A stretch of DNA of 48,400 nt from an uncultured Rhodospirillales bacterium (lineage in GTDB: Bacteria; Pseudomonadota; Alphaproteobacteria; Acetobacterales; Acetobacteraceae), in NCBI GenBank assembly GCA_903927465.1, contig CAIYMY010000149.1:1-48400 (forward strand). The letters run 5' to 3'. Each line of letters opens with the position of its first letter. Positions within the stretch are counted from its first letter, which is position 1. The notes beneath the pieces were generated by a model that searched no databases, had not been told where the DNA came from, and was given only the letters and a program-made list of their open reading frames with translations. The position numbers were made by a program, and so were the translations under genes. Below are positions 8,405 to 19,607 of this stretch, piece by piece.

Positions 8405-9108
8405 GGCCCCGGCCTCAAGACATAGCCGCGATGGCGAATGGTCTGAATGAAGCGCGGCTCCCGCGGGTCTGGTTCAACCTTGCGGCGCAGCCTGGTGACC
8501 TGCACATCAATTGCGCGTTCGCCGGCATCGGGCGTGCCAAGCGCTTCGCCGATGTCCTCGCGGCTCAGGATTTCACCAACACGCCGCGCCAGGGCTTGCA
8601 TCAAGGCAGCCTCTCCGCCCGTCAGGCGAATAATGCCATCCGGCCCGCGCAATTCGGCGCGTTCAATGTCAAACCAGCGATTGCCGATTTGCATGGGCGC
8701 CAGGCTTTGCGGCGCGGCGGGCGCTGGCGCGGCGCGGCGCAGAATGGTGCGAATGCGCAAGGCCAATTCACGCGGATCAAAAGGCTTTGCCAAATAATCA
8801 TCCACGCCCTGTTCCAACCCCGCGATCCGATCATCCGGCGCGCCGCGCGCGGTCAGCATCAGGATGGGCACTTCCTGCCCCTCAGCACGAAGCGCGGCGG
8901 TCAGTTCCAGCCCTGTCTCGCCGGGCATCATCACATCCAGCACCAAAAGATCAAACGCCATATCCGCCAAGGCCGCCCGCGCCGTGGCGGCATTTTCGGC
9001 GGTGCTGACACGAAAACCCTGTTCGGTCAGAAAGCGCTGCAATAGCGCCCGCAGCCGCGCATCATCATCCACCACCAGAATATGCGCGGGGTCTTCCTGG
9101 CCGTTCAT
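8401..9108 (-). CDS. OmpR-family response regulator
   Basis: Two-domain transcription factor of 235 residues. The receiver domain (about 8-120) has the acidic pocket VVDDD, the phospho-acceptor Asp58 in LLVLDVMMPGETG, and Lys108 in YLAKPF. The winged-helix DNA-binding domain covers about 135-232 and ends in the RRKVEPDP, then IQTIRHRGYVL pattern typical of OmpR/PhoB members. It is encoded between a MarR-type gene and a histidine kinase with four-base overlaps on both sides, so all three are probably translated from one message. Similar to PetR of Rhodobacter by arrangement; the regulon is not visible here. Confidence 0.9.
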   Translation of the reverse strand: MNGQEDPAHILVVDDDARLRALLQRFLTEQGFRVSTAENAATARAALADMAFDLLVLDVMMPGETGLELTAALRAEGQEVPILMLTARGAPDDRIAGLEQGVDDYLAKPFDPRELALRIRTILRRAAPAPAAPQSLAPMQIGNRWFDIERAELRGPDGIIRLTGGEAALMQALARRVGEILSREDIGEALGTPDAGERAIDVQVTRLRRKVEPDPREPRFIQTIRHRGYVLRPGP

Positions 9109-9674
9109 CGCCTAGCGCCCTCAGCTTCCAGCCCTTCCAGCCGGGCGAGGCTTGCTTGCGCATCTTCCCCCATCAGCCCGCGCATGACGCGGCGAAAGCC
9201 GTCCACCGCGGCCGAGCCTGCTTCGCGATAGGCGCGCATCACAGTCTCTCGCTGGCGTTCAAAAAGGCGGCGTTCCAGCGCCATGCCTTTTTCCGTCAGC
9301 GTCAGGCGCCTTTGCCGTCGGTCGCTCTCACCAGGCGCCTGCACCACATAGCCATCGCTCATCAGCGGTTGCAGCACGCGGCCCAGGCTTTGCTTGGTGA
9401 TGCCCAGAATGCCGAGCAATTCGCCAACCGTGATCCCAGGCCGCCGCCCCACAAAATGCAGCACGCGATGATGCGCCCGCCCCATATCGAGCGTCGCCAG
9501 AATTTCATCCGCACCGGCAGTGAAGTCGCGATAGCCGAAGAACAGCAAGTCCTGGGCGAGGCGGAGTTCTTCTTCCCGCAGGAACAGCAGATTGCGCCCA
9601 GCGGGCAGGGCGCGCGCCTCGGCCATTTCCGCAATATTGGTGCTGCCCCGTGTCGGCATTGCCCGCATCCCCAT
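9105..9674 (-). CDS. MarR-family transcriptional regulator
   Basis: Winged-helix regulator of roughly 190 residues. The DNA-binding core reads TVGELLGILGITKQSLGRVLQPL, split here as TVGELLGILGI followed by TKQSLGRVLQPL, then a wing with DRRQRRLTLTEKG, as in MarR proteins. The N-terminus is unclear: ATGs at 9674, 9668, 9659 and 9626 are in frame and none has a strong Shine-Dalgarno. It is first in a leftward operon with a response regulator and kinase, its stop overlapping the next start. This resembles petP-petR of photosynthetic alphaproteobacteria, so a role in respiratory or envelope regulation is possible but inferred. Confidence 0.85.
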   Translation of the reverse strand: MGMRAMPTRGSTNIAEMAEARALPAGRNLLFLREEELRLAQDLLFFGYRDFTAGADEILATLDMGRAHHRVLHFVGRRPGITVGELLGILGITKQSLGRVLQPLMSDGYVVQAPGESDRRQRRLTLTEKGMALERRLFERQRETVMRAYREAGSAAVDGFRRVMRGLMGEDAQASLARLEGLEAEGARR

Positions 9675-9925
9675 TTGGACAGGATTATTGACGCATTCGC
9701 CGCCCCTGTCCAACCAGAAACGCTGAAGGGCGCCACGCTTGGCAAGGCGGCGTTCGGCTCTCTATATGCGCCGGAACATCAGCGCCGGAGAAACGCCCGT
9801 GACCACGCGTCGCCCCTTATTCTGCCGCCCTGCTCGCGACACCTTCCATCGCCCGCGCGCAGCGTGAACGCCTCATGTGGCAGGAAGCGGTGCGCGTTTC
9901 CGGCGCCAGGCTGGAATAGCGGCCG

Positions 9926-10570
9926 GTGACCGCCGCCTCCACCTGGGGCAATGCGCTTTTCATTGACCACGCCATTCTGCGCTTTGGCTGGCGGAATTGG
10001 GGCGTTGTGGCGCCGGGGCGGCTTTACCGGTGCAACCACCCCTTGCCCTGGCAATTGCGCCGGGCGGCGCGGCATTACGGTATCCGAACCCTCATCAATC
10101 TGCGCGGCCATCGCACCGATTGCGGCGCCGATGCACTCAGCCGGGCTGAAGCCGCGCGGCTTGGTCTTGGCCATATAGACGCGCCTTTTGAAAGCCGCGG
10201 CGCGCCGCATAAGGACCGTATCCTGCGCCTGGCCGGGATTTTCCAGGAAGTCGAGGAACCAGCGCTGATCCATTGCAAATCGGGCGCTGATCGCACCGGG
10301 CTTGCGGCTGGCATCTGGCTTTTGCTGCAAGGCCGCCCGGCAAGCGAAGCCTTGGCCCAGCTTACGCTCCGCCACGGCCATGTCGCAGCGGCGCGCACCG
10401 GCATTCTGGACGCTTTCTTCAAGACCTTCGCCGCCTTCCAGCATGACAATCCGGGCATCCCCTTCCTGGATTGGGTGCGCGATACCTATTCCGAAGCTGC
10501 TTTGCGGGAGAGCTTTTCCAGTAACGCCTGGGCGGATCGGCTGGTGGATCAGGTGCTGCGGCGGGAATGA
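9926..10570 (+). CDS. Tyrosine / dual-specificity phosphatase-like protein
   Basis: Soluble protein of 214 residues with the cysteine-phosphatase P-loop HCKSGADRTG, in which Cys117 is the nucleophile and Arg123 binds phosphate. The preceding stretch IRTLINLRG and the length fit bacterial atypical dual-specificity phosphatases. The substrate is unknown; in this group both protein and phosphoinositide or nucleotide substrates occur. The start is GTG 9926 (no better ATG precedes the conserved region). The 212 bases between this gene and the divergent MarR gene contain no convincing gene and presumably hold both promoters. Confidence 0.75.
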   Translation: MTAASTWGNALFIDHAILRFGWRNWGVVAPGRLYRCNHPLPWQLRRAARHYGIRTLINLRGHRTDCGADALSRAEAARLGLGHIDAPFESRGAPHKDRILRLAGIFQEVEEPALIHCKSGADRTGLAAGIWLLLQGRPASEALAQLTLRHGHVAAARTGILDAFFKTFAAFQHDNPGIPFLDWVRDTYSEAALRESFSSNAWADRLVDQVLRRE

Positions 10571-10757
10571 TCCGGGCAGGCCCGCCTTGATTTCGCCCCT
10601 TTTTGCTTTGCACCATTTCAATAAAATCAGATGCTTGCGATGAAACATGCAGAAACAAGGCTTGAATCGCTTTTGTCAGATCGTCATGAGAAAGTAACAC
10701 TGGGTTGATGAGGGCGGCGCTTCCTGCGCGGCTTTCGGCCCAGAAATGAAGGATGCG

Positions 10758-11708
10758 ATGGACGGTTTTCTTCCCGCGGAACATGGCAGGCGCAAGACGC
10801 TCAAGGCACCCATCGGGTGCGTGGGCGATGGGCTGCACACTGGCCGCAGGATGTCCCTTACGCTGCACCCGGCCGCGGCTGGTGCCGGCATCCAGTTCCG
10901 CCGCACCGATCTTGGCGTTGATATCCCGGCCCGCTTCGAATTCGTGACCGATACGCGGCTTTGCACCGCCATCGCCCATCCGAATGCGCCGGAAGCCCGC
11001 ATCGGCACCATTGAACATGTCATGGCCGCGCTGGCCGGCGCCGGCATTGACGATGCTATAATTGAAGTGGATGGGCCGGAAATCCCCATTCTGGATGGTT
11101 CCGCAGCGCCCTTCCTGTTCCTGATTGACTGCGCCGGTATCGCGACCAGTGCCGCGCCGCGCCAGATGATCGAAGTGCTGCGCCCGGTCCGCGTGGAAGA
11201 TGGCCGCGGCGCCTTTGCCGAATTGCGCCCCAATACCGAGACCGCCTTCGATGCGTCTTTGGACATTGATTTCCCCAATACCGCCATTGGTCAGCAATCC
11301 CTGTCGCTTCGCATCACGCCCGAGACCTTCCGGGGTGCGCTGGCCGATTCACGCACCTTCACCCTGGCTGAGGAGGTGGAGCAGCTGCGTCAAGCCGGCC
11401 TGGCCCTGGGTGGTAGCCTGGATAATGCCGTGGTGGTGGATGGCCCGGCCATTCTGAACCCCGGCGGGCTCCGCCATGCCGACGAATTTGTCCGCCACAA
11501 GCTGCTGGATGTGGTGGGGGACCTGGCCCTGGCCGGCGCGCCTCTCCGCGCCCAGTTCAGGGGCAATCGTTCGGGCCATGCGCTGAACAATCAGCTTCTC
11601 CGCGCCCTTTTCGCCGATAAAGACGCTTGGCGGTGGGTCGGTGGCGCCTCCACGCCCGCTGAGGCCGCCGCGGCGCCGGCTAAGCAAAAAGCCCGGGCCT
11701 TCGCCTGA
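10758..11708 (+). CDS. lpxC: UDP-3-O-acyl-N-acetylglucosamine deacetylase
   Basis: Zinc-dependent deacetylase for the committed step of lipid A synthesis, cytoplasmic. Of 316 residues, the catalytic and metal residues are visible: GTIEHVMAAL (Glu86, His87), FVRHKLLDVVGD (His247, Asp251) and RGNRSGHALNN (His274). Length is near the usual 300-310, with a short alanine-rich tail. Start ATG 10758 is preferred over ATG 10746 because AAGGA lies four to five bases ahead of it. It is followed by bamD and recN, the order usual in alphaproteobacteria at the end of the cell-division cluster; ftsZ is not adjacent here, a phosphatase gene being upstream instead. Confidence 0.95.
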   Translation: MDGFLPAEHGRRKTLKAPIGCVGDGLHTGRRMSLTLHPAAAGAGIQFRRTDLGVDIPARFEFVTDTRLCTAIAHPNAPEARIGTIEHVMAALAGAGIDDAIIEVDGPEIPILDGSAAPFLFLIDCAGIATSAAPRQMIEVLRPVRVEDGRGAFAELRPNTETAFDASLDIDFPNTAIGQQSLSLRITPETFRGALADSRTFTLAEEVEQLRQAGLALGGSLDNAVVVDGPAILNPGGLRHADEFVRHKLLDVVGDLALAGAPLRAQFRGNRSGHALNNQLLRALFADKDAWRWVGGASTPAEAAAAPAKQKARAFA

Positions 11709-11790
11709 TATCCAGCCCCTGCGCCAAGGCGATTTCACCCGCGGCCAATCTGCCCTATATCAACTGCATCCTTCTGTTGATCCGGGAATC

Positions 11791-12633
11791 ATGCGCCGCT
11801 TCCTACCTATAGCCCTACTCCTAGCCCTGGCGGCTTGTGGCAGTTCAACGCCGCAGCAAAGCGTAGGCGCGGACCCCTCGCTCACACGGCGCGTCACCGC
11901 CAATGCAGCCGATGATGAACCGCAGGCGCTGTACGCCCTTGGCATGCAAAATCTGCGCGCGCGCAATTACGCCCGCGCAGTGGAATATTTCGATGCCATT
12001 GAACGTGAGCATCCCTATTCCGCCTGGTCCACCAGCGCAAAACTGATGGCGGCCTATACGGAATATCTGCGCAACCGCTACACGGAAACCATCGGCGCGC
12101 TTGATCGCTTCATCCAACTCCATCCATCACATCGCGACATCGCCTATGCCTATTACCTGCGCGCCCTGTCCCAGTATGAACAAATGACCGATGCAGAGCG
12201 CGACCAGCGCCAGACCACCATCGCCATTGCATCCTTGCAGGAAGTCATCAACCGCTTCCCCGATAGTGCCTATGCCCGCGATGCACGGTTAAAGATTGAC
12301 CTGGGCCGAGACCATCTGGCCGGCAAGGAAATGACCGTAGGCCGCTTCTATCAACGCCAGGGCCTGCATCAGGCAGCCATCGGTCGTTATCGCCGCGTGG
12401 TGGAGGATTTCCAGACCACGAACCACGTACCCGAAGCTTTGCATCGGATGGTGGAAATCTACCTGAACCTTGGCCTGACAGAAGAAGCGCGCCGCAACGC
12501 CGCCGTGCTTGGCTATAACTACCCCGGCAGCGATTGGTACGCCGATAGCTACGCCTTACTTGTTGCCGCCGGCGCCGAAGCCCGTGGTGAGCGTCCCGGC
12601 TTTGTGAGCCGGATGCTGAACAAGATTTTCTGA
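11791..12633 (+). CDS. bamD: Outer membrane assembly lipoprotein BamD
   Basis: Periplasm-facing lipoprotein of 280 residues, an essential part of the BAM complex that inserts beta-barrel proteins into the outer membrane. A signal peptide with lipobox LALAAC places the lipidated cysteine at about residue 17. The rest is a series of five TPR-like helical pairs, for example ALYALGMQNLRARNYARAVEYF, of which AVEYFDAIEREHPYS is characteristic of the BamD/ComL family. It lies 82 bases after lpxC and 18 before recN, so cotranscription is likely. Start ATG 11791 fits the signal peptide. Confidence 0.95.
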   Translation: MRRFLPIALLLALAACGSSTPQQSVGADPSLTRRVTANAADDEPQALYALGMQNLRARNYARAVEYFDAIEREHPYSAWSTSAKLMAAYTEYLRNRYTETIGALDRFIQLHPSHRDIAYAYYLRALSQYEQMTDAERDQRQTTIAIASLQEVINRFPDSAYARDARLKIDLGRDHLAGKEMTVGRFYQRQGLHQAAIGRYRRVVEDFQTTNHVPEALHRMVEIYLNLGLTEEARRNAAVLGYNYPGSDWYADSYALLVAAGAEARGERPGFVSRMLNKIF

Positions 12634-12651
12634 GCACGGGGCGGCGCGCCG

Positions 12652-16531
<3,880 letters not shown>

Positions 16532-16587
16532 TCCGCGTAGGTCGCATGACCGAAGCGGTGAATCAGTCGCCCAAAACGAAGTCTCGC

Positions 16588-18354
16588 CTAAATCGGCGCG
16601 CAGGCCGCGCGCAACCAAGCCGCTGTCTCAGCATCCAGCAGCGGTGCCACCTCAGCCACCACGCGCGCATGATAGGCATTCAACCAATCACGTTCCGCCA
16701 CCGTCAGCAGCGCGGGTTCGATCAGCGCGCGATCAAAGGGCGCCAGAGTCAGGGTTTCGAATTCCAGAAACGACTTTGTGGCGGCGGCGATTTCGGCCTT
16801 TTGCACCAGCAACAGATTCTCCAGCCGAATGCCGAATTCACCAGTGGCGTAATAGCCGGGCTCATTCGACAGAATCATACCCTCAGCCAAAGCCACCACA
16901 CGCGCTGCTCGGCTGAAAGCCGCTGGGCCTTCATGCACCGAAAGATAGGACCCAACGCCATGGCCCGTGCCGTGATCATAATCCAACCCCGCATCCCATA
17001 AGGGGCGCCGCGCCAGCGCATCCAAATGCGGCCCGGCGACACCAGCGGGGAAGCGGAGCGTGGCAAGGGCAATATGCCCCTTCAGCACGCGGGTCACACA
17101 TTCACGCAAGCGCGACGGTGCTGCACCCGGCCCGGTCCAAAGCGTGCGCGTGATATCCGTGGTGCCATCCAAATATTGCCCACCTGAATCAATCAAATAG
17201 CATTCATTGGGGTGGATCGCGCGGTGGCTCTCTTCCGTCGCGCGATAATGCACGATAGCGCCGTTTTCGCCCGCGCCGCTGATAGCGGGGAAGCTTTCCG
17301 CCTGAAACAACGGCACCTCTCGCCGAAACGCCAGCAAGCGCGCAGCGGCCGAGATTTCATTCAGCCCCCCCTTCGGCGCTTCTTCCGCAAACCAGCGGAG
17401 AAACCGCACCATCGCCACCGCATCGCGCTTATGCGCCGCGCGGGCGCCCTGTTGTTCCACCGCATTCTTGCAGGCGCGCGGCATACGGCAGGGGTCTTCT
17501 CCCGCACGGATTTCCGCACCGGCGTCGCGTAGCCAATCCGTGAACCAGGAAGGGGTCGCTTCCTGGTCAATCCGCACACGCTTGCCCTTGAGCGCGTTCA
17601 GCGCCGCCGGCATGGCATCACGCGGCGCAATCGAAACCGCATTGCCCAAATGCGCGCGGATGTCGTGACCCAGCTTCGCCGGTTCCATGAACAGTGACAC
17701 CGCGCCATCCGCGAACAAGAGCGCAAAGCCAAGCGCCAATGGCGTATGGTCCAGATCGCCACCACGGATATTCAACAGCCAGGCGATGGAATGCGCATCG
17801 GCCAACACCACCGCGTCTTCGCCGGCGGCGCGCAATGCCGCCGCCGCTTCGCTGCGTTTTTCGGCGGATGGCTTGCCGGCATAGGAAAGCGGATGCGCCC
17901 GCGCCGGCGCTTCCGGTGCGCGTGGCCGATCCGCCCAAATGGCGTCAATCGGGTTGGCTTGCAGCGCGCGGAAGGTCACGCCAGGGCGCTTCAAGCGTTC
18001 CAGCGCTGGTTCGCTATGCAGCCAGGGATCATAGCCAATCACCAGGCCATCCGCATGGGCGGCCAGCCATTCCGCCGGCGGTTCTTCCGTGATGTGGCGC
18101 GGTTCCCAAAGCGCTACATCAATCTGGTTGCGAATTTGCAGCGTATACCGGCCATCGGAAAACACTGCCGCCTGCTGGGGCAGCACAATCGCCAACCCCG
18201 CGCTGCCGGTGAAGCCAGTCAGCCAGGCCAGCCTTTCGGCGGAACGCGGCACATATTCCCCCAAATGCTCATCCGCGCGGGGGATCAGGAAGCCCTGTAC
18301 CCCCATCTGCGCGAGTTCAGCGCGCAAGGCGCCCAAGCGTTCAGCCCGATTCAT
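16588..18354 (-). CDS. pepP: Xaa-Pro aminopeptidase (aminopeptidase P, M24B)
   Basis: Cytoplasmic metallopeptidase of 588 residues removing N-terminal residues linked to proline. It is the long three-domain form: two creatinase-type N-terminal domains and a C-terminal pita-bread catalytic domain. Dinuclear metal ligands are seen in LIDSGGQYLDGTTDITRT (two Asp), HGTGHGVGSYLSVHEGP (His), SNEPGYY (Glu) and FGIRLENLL (Glu). ATG 18354 is preferred over TTG 18360 because AGGAG sits six bases ahead. The gene is single, divergent from the DUF1127 gene. The family also contains eukaryotic-type cytosolic aminopeptidase P, to which this long form is closest. Confidence 0.93.
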   Translation of the reverse strand: MNRAERLGALRAELAQMGVQGFLIPRADEHLGEYVPRSAERLAWLTGFTGSAGLAIVLPQQAAVFSDGRYTLQIRNQIDVALWEPRHITEEPPAEWLAAHADGLVIGYDPWLHSEPALERLKRPGVTFRALQANPIDAIWADRPRAPEAPARAHPLSYAGKPSAEKRSEAAAALRAAGEDAVVLADAHSIAWLLNIRGGDLDHTPLALGFALLFADGAVSLFMEPAKLGHDIRAHLGNAVSIAPRDAMPAALNALKGKRVRIDQEATPSWFTDWLRDAGAEIRAGEDPCRMPRACKNAVEQQGARAAHKRDAVAMVRFLRWFAEEAPKGGLNEISAAARLLAFRREVPLFQAESFPAISGAGENGAIVHYRATEESHRAIHPNECYLIDSGGQYLDGTTDITRTLWTGPGAAPSRLRECVTRVLKGHIALATLRFPAGVAGPHLDALARRPLWDAGLDYDHGTGHGVGSYLSVHEGPAAFSRAARVVALAEGMILSNEPGYYATGEFGIRLENLLLVQKAEIAAATKSFLEFETLTLAPFDRALIEPALLTVAERDWLNAYHARVVAEVAPLLDAETAAWLRAACAPI

Positions 18355-18534
18355 GAGCAACTCCTGACCAAATATTTCACAAATGTTGCATGGCTTCCTG
18401 TGGAATCATGCGTCAGGCGCATATCTCTACTGTGGTCTTCGCGCATCACCTGTGCCCCTGAAGCCTCTATATCATCGTGCATCGGACAGTGATGCTACCC
18501 TATCGGCCAGCACCTCCGCAAAGGAAAGCTAAAC

Positions 18535-18870
18535 ATGAACCCGCATTTCGCCAATCTTGAAACCAGCCTCTCGGCCCGCGCCGCGACGATTGAGGCTATT
18601 CACCAGGAAGTGGCCGCCGCCCGCGCCACCGCGCGCAGCCGCGCCTTCGGCCATGCCTTCAAGGTAATCGGGGCCGGCATCGGCGCCGTGCTGACCGCCA
18701 TTGCCACCTGGCCGACCAAGCGCGATGCCTACAAGGCGCTGGACCAGCTTTCGGACCAGCAGCTTGCCGATATCGGCTTGGCGCGCGGTGAAATCAGCCG
18801 CGTTTTTGAACCGGGCTTCGCCTTGCAAGCCGCCAATGATGGTGCCCTGCCGGCCGGCCACGCTGCCTAA
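18535..18870 (+). CDS. DUF1127 domain protein
   Basis: Small protein of 111 residues whose C-terminal half holds the DUF1127 motif: ALDQLSDQQLADIGLARGEI (about 74-93). DUF1127 proteins in alphaproteobacteria are mostly short, arginine-rich and sometimes bind RNA, with roles in phosphate and carbon metabolism and small-RNA turnover; this longer, less arginine-rich type is functionally unassigned. The N-terminal half is predicted to be helical with a weakly hydrophobic stretch (VIGAGIGAVLTAIATW). AAAGGAAA lies just before ATG 18535. The stop overlaps the stop of the opposing gene, and a strong terminator follows. Confidence 0.85.
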   Translation: MNPHFANLETSLSARAATIEAIHQEVAAARATARSRAFGHAFKVIGAGIGAVLTAIATWPTKRDAYKALDQLSDQQLADIGLARGEISRVFEPGFALQAANDGALPAGHAA

Positions 18871-19607
18871 CCTTTGAATATCCTGCGCAGCCAGGATTTC
18901 AGGCCGCCCCTCGCGGGCGGCCTTTTTTTTGGTTGATGCGTCACATGTGGCCGCCGCGCCGGAGGGGCAATGGCCGAGGCGATGCTATGCCGCCCCATAT
19001 CCTCCGCCGCGATCAGCCGCGCCTCTAACGCCACAACTTGCGCTACCGCCTCGGGCGGGTTGAGCGCAGCAAGCGCTTCCGCCGCGCCTTCCGCTTCAGC
19101 GAAATCCGCCGCGCGGCGCAGCGCATCAATCACGCGGACGGATTGTTCGGCATCCAAAGCAGGCCCGCTTCGCCACAGCGCCACCGCTTCGCGCCGCCAT
19201 TGCCGCGCCAGGTCATCGCGGTTCAGATCATCCGCCACCCAAGCGGCGTGCAAGGTTGCTTCCGCCGCCGCGTGCAAGGCGCCGGTTTCTTCCAACACAT
19301 GTGCCCAGGCCAAGAAGCGCCGCGCCAAAACCGGGTGGGATGTATCGGCAATCAGCGCGCGATAGGGGGCCGCCGCCACTGCTTCAGCCCCGGCGGGATG
19401 TGATTCAGTAATATCGGGCGCGGCATAGCCGCAATGCGGGCAGGCTTCCAGCCAGCGCGCCATGGTGGACCGCACGGGCTCACCCGGCCTTAAATCAAGA
19501 TCGGGCGCCTGTTCCGGCATGGGTGGGCGAAAGCCTGGTTGGCGGCTTTCATGGCCGCATACCCCGCATCGCTTTTCCCGCCCCGGGGATTTTGGCGCCG
19601 CTGCCAT
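18867..19607 (-). CDS. Uncharacterised zinc-ribbon protein coupled to ppdK
   Basis: Protein of 246 residues, function unknown. The N-terminal 60 residues contain CGVCGH (Cys14, Cys17) and CPHCGY (Cys56, Cys59), a likely four-cysteine zinc ribbon loosely resembling DUF2225-type proteins. The rest is alanine- and arginine-rich with helical, TPR-like pattern (for example VLARRFLAWAHVLEETGALHA), ending in a basic tail KKRPPARGG, then LKSWLRRIFKG. Its ATG shares one base with the ppdK stop (TAATG), so it is translationally coupled to ppdK. The tail is encoded across the terminator of the opposing DUF1127 gene. Confidence 0.65.
   Translation of the reverse strand: MAAAPKSPGREKRCGVCGHESRQPGFRPPMPEQAPDLDLRPGEPVRSTMARWLEACPHCGYAAPDITESHPAGAEAVAAAPYRALIADTSHPVLARRFLAWAHVLEETGALHAAAEATLHAAWVADDLNRDDLARQWRREAVALWRSGPALDAEQSVRVIDALRRAADFAEAEGAAEALAALNPPEAVAQVVALEARLIAAEDMGRHSIASAIAPPARRPHVTHQPKKRPPARGGLKSWLRRIFKG
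18902..18930 (+). terminator. Rho-independent terminator of the DUF1127 gene
   Basis: GGCCGCCC (18902-18909), a CTCGC loop, GGGCGGCC (18915-18922) and eight T (18923-18930). It lies 31 bases after the DUF1127 stop and falls entirely inside the 3' coding sequence of the opposing zinc-ribbon gene, where the T-run is read as two lysine codons. Confidence 0.9.

Noticed and set aside
7067-9674. Naming the MarR / regulator / kinase genes petP, petR and a partner kinase
   Set aside because: The resemblance is by gene order and family only; without alignment and without the ilvE-type neighbour the names would overstate the evidence.
9714-9925. Possible short gene (about 34 codons from ATG near 9771) between the MarR and phosphatase genes
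   Set aside because: No ribosome binding site, arginine-rich composition typical of a non-coding GC-rich frame, and no recognisable pattern.
9779-11297. Two long leftward frames opposite the phosphatase and lpxC genes
   Set aside because: Both are antisense shadows of genes with intact active-site motifs and have no recognisable domains.
16541-16575. Possible degenerate third copy of the two-hairpin repeat, starting GGTCGCATGACC after the ligA stop
   Set aside because: Only about a dozen bases agree with the conserved part of copies A and B; the stem pairs and the conserved loop are missing, so it may be chance.
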